NCBI GenBank assembly: GCA_027449125.1 | Contig: DAIDME010000014.1 | Span: 79,324 to 143,323 of the forward strand | Origin: Solirubrobacterales bacterium | GTDB taxonomy: Bacteria; Actinomycetota; Thermoleophilia; Solirubrobacterales; Solirubrobacteraceae | Direction: 5' to 3' | Length of the DNA stretch: 64,000 bases | Shown here: positions 57,041 to 64,000 of the stretch, in pieces | Layout: each line of letters opens with the position of its first letter | Position numbering within the stretch: position 1 is the first letter of the stretch | Made by a program: the position numbers and the translations under genes | Notes under the pieces: model-generated | What the model was told of the DNA's origin: nothing | What the model saw: only the letters and a program-made list of their open reading frames with translations | Databases searched by the model: none

Positions 57041-58465
57041 TCAGATGACGGCAAGCGGCGGACGGTCGGCCGCCCAAGGCCTGGCGGCCTCGATCTGGCC
57101 GGCCAGCGAGTAGAGCGTACGCTCGTCGCCGTGACGGCCGACCAGCTGCACGCTCAGCGGCAGCCCGTCTGAACCGAAGCCGGCGGGCAGGGAGACGGCG
57201 GGCTGACCGGTCAGGTTGAAGGCCGGAAACCAGGGCATGAAGCGCCCGGCGGTGAGCAGCGCCGCGACCCCGCTCTTGCCGTAGGCGCCGGCAGCATCAA
57301 TCGCGGTGCTCGCGAGCCCCGGCGTCAGCAGCACGTCGTAGCGCTCCCACAGCCGCGCTATCCGCACAGTCACGCGCGGCCGCAACTCGAGCAGCCGCTC
57401 GCGCCGGCGCTCGGGCACGAGCCGTCTTCCGAGCACCGCCAGCTGCCTGGTCGAGCGCTCCGCCAGCTCGGGCTGCGACAGCGTGGCGAACTCGTCGGCG
57501 GCGCCGCGCAGGTAGGTCTGCATGAACTGCAGCGAGACCGACCCGTAATGCGGATCGGCCTCCCCCACGTGGTGGCCGAGCTCCTCGAGCAGGCGGGCGG
57601 TCTGGTCGAAGGCGCGGTGCTGGTCGGCTGAGAGCCGCGCGAACGCCCCGGGCGGAAGCGCCGTTGAGACCGCGATCCGCAGCGGCTGCTCGGGCGGTGC
57701 CTGGGCCGCGTCGAGGAAGGTGCCCGCGGGCGGCGCGAGCGTGTAGCGGTCGCCGGCCGCGGCGCCCTGCATGACGTCCAAGAGCAGCGCGCTGTCGGCC
57801 ACCGTGCGGGCCAGCGCCCCGTAGGTTGAGAGCCCCAGCCAGCCGTCGCCGAGCGGCTGAGCGGATACGCGGCCGCGGGTCGGCTTCATGCCGACCAGGC
57901 CGCAACACGCGGCCGGAATCCGGATCGAGCCGCCCCCGTCCGAGCCACCGGCGGCCGGCACCAGGGCGGCCGCCACGGCGGCCCCGGAGCCACCGGACGA
58001 ACCCCCTGGCGTGCGCTCGAGGTCCCACGGGTTGCGGGTCACGCCGCCGGCGGCGCTCGCCGTCCACGGCGTCAGCATCAGCTCCGGCACCCGCGTGACC
58101 CCGAGCGGGATCGCGCCGGCCCGGCGCAGTCGCCGCAGGGCCTCGGCGTCGGCGGGCTGCGGCGCGCTGGCCGAGCGCGAGCCGCGCGTCATCGTGCGGC
58201 CGGAGATCGGCATGTCGTCCTTGATCGCGAGCGGCACCCCGGCCAGCGCGCCACCGGCTTCCAGAGCGCCCGCGTCGATCTGGGCGGCGGTGGTCAGCGC
58301 GAGGTCGTGCAGCACCTCGCGGAAGGCGTTGACGCGTGGGTTCAGGCGGTCTATTCGCGCGAGGAAGAGCTCGACCAGCTCGCGGGCGCTGAGCTCGCGC
58401 TCGCGCACGAGCCGCGCCAGCTGTAGCGGCCCGGCGAAGGCGAGCTCGTTCTGCTCGGCCCGGCT
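57041..58465 (-). CDS. Amidase (amidase signature family)
   Basis: GVPLAIKDDMPISGRTMTRGS; TPGGSSGGSGAAVAAALVPAAGGSDGGGSIRIPA. Confidence 0.94.
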   Translation of the reverse strand, partial: SRAEQNELAFAGPLQLARLVRERELSARELVELFLARIDRLNPRVNAFREVLHDLALTTAAQIDAGALEAGGALAGVPLAIKDDMPISGRTMTRGSRSASAPQPADAEALRRLRRAGAIPLGVTRVPELMLTPWTASAAGGVTRNPWDLERTPGGSSGGSGAAVAAALVPAAGGSDGGGSIRIPAACCGLVGMKPTRGRVSAQPLGDGWLGLSTYGALARTVADSALLLDVMQGAAAGDRYTLAPPAGTFLDAAQAPPEQPLRIAVSTALPPGAFARLSADQHRAFDQTARLLEELGHHVGEADPHYGSVSLQFMQTYLRGAADEFATLSQPELAERSTRQLAVLGRRLVPERRRERLLELRPRVTVRIARLWERYDVLLTPGLASTAIDAAGAYGKSGVAALLTAGRFMPWFPAFNLTGQPAVSLPAGFGSDGLPLSVQLVGRHGDERTLYSLAGQIEAARPWAADRPPLAVI

Positions 58466-59523
58466 CACAGCGCCGCCAGCAGGTCGCGGATCGCCGGCGC
58501 GTAGCGGTGGCTCAGACCGCCGTGGGTGCCGTCGAAGAGCTCGAGCCTGTGCTGCACGCCCGCCCGCTCGAGCTCCGCGGACAGCGCCTGGGCGCCCAGG
58601 TCCAGATACCACTCATCGCCACGGCCGGCCTCGATGTGGATGTGCGCCAGGCCGCGCAGCGCCTGCGCTTGCGCGGCGACCATGCGTACCGGGTCGTGCT
58701 CGAGCCAGCGCCCCCAGACCTCCGGGATCAGCCTGCCCGTGCGCGCTTCGAAAGGCAGCAGCGGGCGCGTCGGGCGCTCGGGGTCGGGGGAGTAGGCGCA
58801 GGCCATCGCGTAGGCGTTGAGCACCAGGCCGTGGCGGGCGAAGTCGAAGCGCTCGCGCTGCTGAAACCGTCGCCAGAAGGCGTCGAGCGAGCCGTCGAAG
58901 TGATCGCGCAGCGTCCGCGCGACCTTCGGGAACTCAGGCAGGTAGCAGGCCTCGAAGAGCGCGTCGCCGGCGTGCGAGACCAGCGCACCGAACACGTCTG
59001 GGCGGCGCATCGCCAGCACCAGCGCCCCGTAGCCGCCGGAGGACTTTCCGGTGACGGCCCGCTGCCGCGGCGTGGGCGAGGCGGGGTAGTTGGCGTCGAT
59101 GAACGGGACGATCTCGTCGCAGACGTAATCGGCGTAGTCGCCGATCGCGCTCGAGTTGACGAACTGGGAGCCGCCGACGGAGGTCCAGGCGTCCACGAAC
59201 ACGACCACCGCGTCACGCACCGGCGGCGACTCGCGCGCGAACATCGCGTCGAGGCGCTCGATGAAGTTCGGGTCGAACGCTTCCCGTGCGAGCCACATGT
59301 CGAGCTGGCCGATGAACCCCTGCAGCACGTAGACCGCCGGTACGCCGCCGGCGGTCCCGTCCGCGACGCCGGGCGAGCTGTACACGTACAGCGGGCGGCG
59401 CGCGGGGTCGCCGAGCGGGTTTGAGGCGAGGATCTCGGAGTGGACGGTCAGGCGGTCGAGGCGGCCGCGGAGCGGCCGCTGCCAGGGAGCTCCGAGCTCT
59501 TCGTCGCCGCGCGCGAGCGTCAT
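58465..59523 (-). CDS. Esterase D/S-formylglutathione hydrolase-like alpha/beta hydrolase
   Basis: AVTGKSSGGYGALVLAMRRPDVFGAL nucleophile elbow; HGGLSHRY. Confidence 0.85.
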   Translation of the reverse strand: MTLARGDEELGAPWQRPLRGRLDRLTVHSEILASNPLGDPARRPLYVYSSPGVADGTAGGVPAVYVLQGFIGQLDMWLAREAFDPNFIERLDAMFARESPPVRDAVVVFVDAWTSVGGSQFVNSSAIGDYADYVCDEIVPFIDANYPASPTPRQRAVTGKSSGGYGALVLAMRRPDVFGALVSHAGDALFEACYLPEFPKVARTLRDHFDGSLDAFWRRFQQRERFDFARHGLVLNAYAMACAYSPDPERPTRPLLPFEARTGRLIPEVWGRWLEHDPVRMVAAQAQALRGLAHIHIEAGRGDEWYLDLGAQALSAELERAGVQHRLELFDGTHGGLSHRYAPAIRDLLAAL

Positions 59524-59630
59524 GTGCGCACGGTACCCGACCCGGCCTTGTGTCGTCGACCGGTCAAAAGGCTGGGGTTTATAGTCCTCTCGTAGAGCCT
59601 TGTGACCCCACCAGCCCGTGTGAGCCAGCG

Positions 59631-62365
<2,735 letters not shown>

Positions 62366-62369
<4 letters not shown>

Positions 62370-63628
62370 CGGCGACCGCAGGGCTGCTCGAGGTCTCCGT
62401 GCCCGACATCGGCGACTTCGCCGACGTGCCGGTGATCGAGGTGCTCGTCAAACCGGGCGATGCGGTCGCCGCCGAGGACCCGCTGGTCACGCTCGAGTCC
62501 GACAAGGCGACCATGGACGTGCCGGCACCCGCCGCCGGCGTGGTGAAGGCGTTGCACGTCAAGGTCGGCGACACCGTCTCCGAAGGAACCCACATCGTCG
62601 ACCTGGAGCCGGCCGGGCAGCGCGACCCACCGCCGCCCGCGGAGGCCGCCCCGTCGACGCCCGCGGCCGAGCCGGCGCCTACCGCTGCCGCCTCGCCACC
62701 ACCAGCGGACGCCGAGCGCCACGCGGTCTACGCGAGCCCGTCCGTGCGACGCCTCGCTCGCGAGCTCGGAGTCGACCCGCGCGGGGTCACCGGCAGCGGT
62801 CGCAACGGCCGGCTGACGCCGGCGGACGTGCGCTCGGCGAGCGCCGGCGGCCAGCGGGCCGCCGGCGGAGTGCCAACCAACGGCAGCGCCCTGGGCCTGG
62901 CGCCCTGGCCGGTCGTCGACTTCGAGAAGTTCGGCCCCGTCGAGCGCGTGGCGCGCAGCCGCATCCAGAAGATCTCGGCGCCGAACCTCGCGCGCAACTG
63001 GGTGCTCATCCCGCACGTGACCCAGAACGATGAGGCCGACATCACCGAGCTCGAGACCTGGCGCAAGGAGCTCAACGCCGAGCACGCGCGGGCCGGCGTG
63101 AAGTTCACGATGGTCACGTTCCTGATCGCCGCCTGCGTGGCGACGCTCAAGGCGTTTCCGAACTTCAACGCCGCCCTGGATGGTGATGAGCTCGTGTTGC
63201 GTCGCTACTACAACATCGGCTTCGCCGCCGACACCCCGGATGGGCTCGTGGTGCCGGTGATCAAGGACGCCGACCGCAAGGGCCTGGCCGAGCTCGCGGC
63301 CGAGCTGAGCGAGCTCTCCGCGCGCGCCCGCGAGGGCAAGCTCGGGCCGGCGGACATGAGCGGCGGCACCTTCACGATCTCCTCGCTTGGCGGGATCGGT
63401 GGCACATCGTTCACGCCGATCATCAACGCGCCCGAGGTTGCGATCCTCGGCGCCACGCGCGCCGCCGTGAGGCCCCAGTGGGACGAGCAGGGCGCCACCT
63501 TCCTGCCGCGGCTGATGCTGCCGCTGTCGCTCTCCTACGACCATCGCGTGATCGACGGGGCGAGCGCGGCGCGGTTCGTGGTGCACCTCGCCCGCGTGCT
63601 GGGTGATCTGCGCAGGGTGTTGCTGTGA
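62366..63628 (+). CDS. aceF: Dihydrolipoamide acetyltransferase (E2)
   Basis: Lipoyl domain LESDKATMDVP; E3-binding SPSVRRLARELGVD; catalytic LSYDHRVIDGA. Confidence 0.95.
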
Positions 63629-64000
63629 GCCTCACCGAGGTGCTGGTGCCGGACATCGGCGACTTCGCGGACGTGCCGGTGATAGAGATCCTGGTGGCGG
63701 CCGGCGATGAGGTCGCAGTCGAGGATCCGCTGGTCACGCTCGAGTCGGACAAGGCGACGATGGACGTGCCCGCCCCAATTGCGGGCGTCGTCAGGGCGCT
63801 GGGCGTGAAGGTCGGCGACCGGGTCTCGCAGGGCAGCGTCATCCTCGAGCTGGAGCCGGCCCCAGGGGCGCCGAGCGCCACACCGGATGCGCCCGCCGCA
63901 GCGCCCGCGCGGCATCAACCCGCGGGCGCCGCGGTGGCGGCCGGCCCCGTCGCCGGCGGCGAACCACACCACGTGCTGGTGATCGGCTCTGGACCGGGCG
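63625..64000 (+). CDS. lpd: Dihydrolipoamide dehydrogenase with N-terminal lipoyl domain (truncated by window)
   Basis: GTGA overlap; LVTLESDKATMDVPAPIAGVV then HHVLVIGSGPG FAD-binding start. Confidence 0.85.
   Translation, partial: MSLTEVLVPDIGDFADVPVIEILVAAGDEVAVEDPLVTLESDKATMDVPAPIAGVVRALGVKVGDRVSQGSVILELEPAPGAPSATPDAPAAAPARHQPAGAAVAAGPVAGGEPHHVLVIGSGPG

Overview
High-GC actinobacterial chromosome segment; gene content and codon usage suggest a Thermoleophilia/Solirubrobacterales-like host (inference). The backbone is housekeeping: a pyrR-pyrB-pyrC-carA-carB operon, rnz, msrA, thrC behind a SAM-type riboswitch, rel-recJ, secDF, ruvCAB, yebC, manB, pdxST, a DEAD-box helicase, and aceE-aceF-lpd. 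The main accessory feature is a ~13.9 kb island (8692-22661) inserted in the 3' half of tRNA-Arg(CCG) and bounded by a perfect 48-bp direct repeat. It encodes a tyrosine integrase, a RepA-like AAA ATPase, small DNA-binding proteins and an HK97-type major capsid protein. I recognise no large terminase, portal, prohead protease or tail gene in it, so it looks like a capsid-encoding phage satellite in the style of the phiRv1/phiRv2 elements of M. tuberculosis. It carries a candidate replication origin (four ACTAGCCC octamers in two opposed pairs around an AT-rich core) inside the 3' end of the rep gene, plus ORFs missed by the supplied track. Outside the island the best signals are: an identical 13-N10-13 leader shared by two unrelated accessory genes (an orphan TraD-like module and a DUF559 gene), a thrC SAM riboswitch whose terminator arm is also the Shine-Dalgarno sequence, a PyrR-binding loop over the pyrR RBS, an 11-bp phased tandem repeat between yebC and manB, and a 20-bp perfect palindrome after the DUF559 gene. 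All calls come from reading the sequence; no database search was run.
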